Shown: positions 63,236-64,000 of the stretch, in pieces
Numbering within the stretch: position 1 is the first letter of the stretch
Layout of the letters: each line of letters begins with the position of its first letter
From: Flavobacterium azizsancarii
GTDB lineage: Bacteria; Bacteroidota; Bacteroidia; Flavobacteriales; Flavobacteriaceae
Reading direction: 5' to 3'
Assembly (NCBI RefSeq): GCF_027980145.1
Contig: NZ_JAMZNK010000024.1
Location: forward strand, 16,296 to 80,295
DNA length: 64,000 nucleotides
Program-made: the position numbers and the translations under genes
Notes under the pieces: model-generated
Databases searched by the model: none
Seen by the model: only the letters and a program-made list of their open reading frames with translations
What the model was told of the DNA's origin: nothing

Positions 63236-63335
63236 TCTGAACTGCCCTCAAAAAGTTAGACACTATTTGGGGGCATTTTTATGAAAATTAAACCTTATAA
63301 AAGTCTCTTGACTTTTTAAGTTTTCGCTTAAAACA
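63236..63335. other. Possible IS end remnant
   Basis: CCCTCAAAAAGTTAGACACT then ATTTGGGGGCATTTTTATG resembles the outer end of an IS3-type element in Bacteroidetes (AAAAGTTAGACA). No transposase frame is present. Low confidence. Confidence 0.3.
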
Positions 63336-63363
63336 AAAAGCCTCAGATTTCTCTGAAGCTTTG
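63336..63363. terminator. Intrinsic terminator
   Basis: AAAAAGCCTCAGA, loop TTTC, TCTGAAGCTTT, one mismatch in the stem. Similar to 62018-62043. Confidence 0.6.
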
Positions 63364-63515
63364 TCTTAGTAGCCCTGACGGGAAAATTCTCAAACCATTT
63401 TGCGGATGATTTGAGGAAATTAAATAGGGTTTAAATTTTATTTCCGCATATGGAGAAAGAGGTATCCACTCCAGCTTGATGAAATATAATTTTGTTAGTA
63501 TGTTTTTTTGGGAGA

Positions 63516-63854
63516 CTACTTTTTCCTCTTATACGAAGAACTATAGCCGTTTATAATATTATTTGTAAGAGTAAGAGTTTTACTGTCAGGATTTTCAATG
63601 ATATATGTTAGACCTTCAAAAATGACCATATCATGCTCTTTATTATCATAAACGCTTATGCCTTTGCTAATAACATATTTGCTGATCCTTAGCTCTATAT
63701 CATTCATATAGGTAGTAACTTTATTGTCCGGAGTAAAAACTATTTTTTTAGTATGACCCAGAGTCTTTGGGGTGGAGATATAATTTCCATCTTGCCCTAT
63801 TGATTTTTGCCAAGTCCAAGATCCTAAAATTGCATTTGGAGTTTGATCATTGAT
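63516..63854 (-). pseudogene. Paralogue of the secreted protein at 31497, 5' end cut by IS21
   Basis: Minus frame: NDQTPNAILGSWTWQKSIGQ, ISTPKTLGHTKKIVFTPDNK, ELRISKYVISKGISVYDNKE, HDMVIFEGLTYIIENPDSKT and a changed C-terminus (LTLTNNIINGYSSSYKRKK). It is highly similar to the 31497 gene, but the signal peptide is missing because sequence beyond NDQ is replaced by an IS21-type end at about 63855. A Met at 63707 is internal. The two copies share even downstream coding details, indicating recent duplication. Confidence 0.75.
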
Positions 63855-64000
63855 TGGAAAAACCGGTCAATTTGACCACCTAATTCCGGAGTAAATTGAC
63901 CACCCGTTCCGGAGCAAACTGACCACCTAATTCCGGAGCAAATTGACCACCAAGTTTTGTGGTTAATTAACGATTAAAAACTATTGATTTTTTCATGTTG
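63855..64000. mobile_element. End of an IS21-family element, continues beyond the window
   Basis: Tandem repeats of about 23 bp: GGTCAATTTGACCACC, TAATTCCGGAGTAAATTGAC, CACCCGTTCCGGAGCAAACT, GACCACCTAATTCCGGAGCA, four units in about 90 bases. Multiple transposase-binding repeats at the end are characteristic of IS21. It begins near TGGAAAAACC and interrupts the paralogue at 63516. No istA/istB frame is inside the window. Confidence 0.75.

Overview
The window is AT-rich DNA from a flavobacterium, most likely Flavobacterium itself. Evidence: Bacteroidetes-type promoters (TTG, about 20 nt, TAnnTTTG), a type IX secretion (T9SS) C-terminal signal, a SusC plug fragment, an NADP isocitrate dehydrogenase beside a Crp-type regulator, and Bacteroidetes families (DUF4402, DUF6934, DUF6965, WG repeats, DUF983). 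The sequence alone does not give the species. No complete tRNA or rRNA gene, CRISPR array or replication origin was seen.

1-25 kb is mostly chromosomal metabolism and envelope. A GH3 beta-glucosidase runs off the left edge. Next comes an envelope-charge module: two-component pair, PAP2 phosphatase, EptA-like phosphoethanolamine transferase. Then an SDR enzyme, a divergent NmrA/HxlR pair around a palindromic operator, a succinate-semialdehyde-type dehydrogenase and a phosphoglycerate mutase. At 12.9-18.7 kb a five-gene operon resembles ergothioneine synthesis: EgtB-like sulfoxide synthase, flavin disulfide reductase, BCCT betaine transporter, EgtD-like methyltransferase, racemase-fold protein. 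The methyltransferase appears to carry Ala where EgtD has its imidazole-binding Glu, and the racemase-like protein has only one of two catalytic Cys, so the product may not be plain ergothioneine. An AsmA-like protein and a TetR/SDR pair with two matching operators follow.

25-33 kb is a recombination hotspot: a truncated cupin gene, an Rhs-type toxin tip with a probable immunity gene, a tyrosine-recombinase relic, two toxin-antitoxin-like pairs, an Rhs core relic, LysR and DUF6965 fragments, an SDR pseudogene, two tRNA-3'-end-like relics and several copies of a short direct repeat that split the region into cargo segments.

33.7-48.9 kb is one 15-kb operon: pilin-like DUF4402 protein, PapD-like chaperone, 3,512-residue adhesin with a T9SS sorting domain, second DUF4402 protein, usher-like outer-membrane protein. 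It looks like a chaperone-usher fibre system joined to a T9SS adhesin and is one of the two strongest candidates for an undescribed system.

49-64 kb mixes housekeeping genes (DUF1275, Crp regulator with a perfect 16-bp inverted repeat, isocitrate dehydrogenase, DUF983) with accessory DNA. From 54 to 60.4 kb single small genes, all on the minus strand, are each followed by a related imperfect palindrome resembling an integron attC site, without an integrase. The same stretch holds copies of a structured dispersed repeat and a 26-27 bp hairpin micro-repeat that inserts cleanly into two unrelated host repeats. IS1182, IS6 and IS21 elements or ends are also present.
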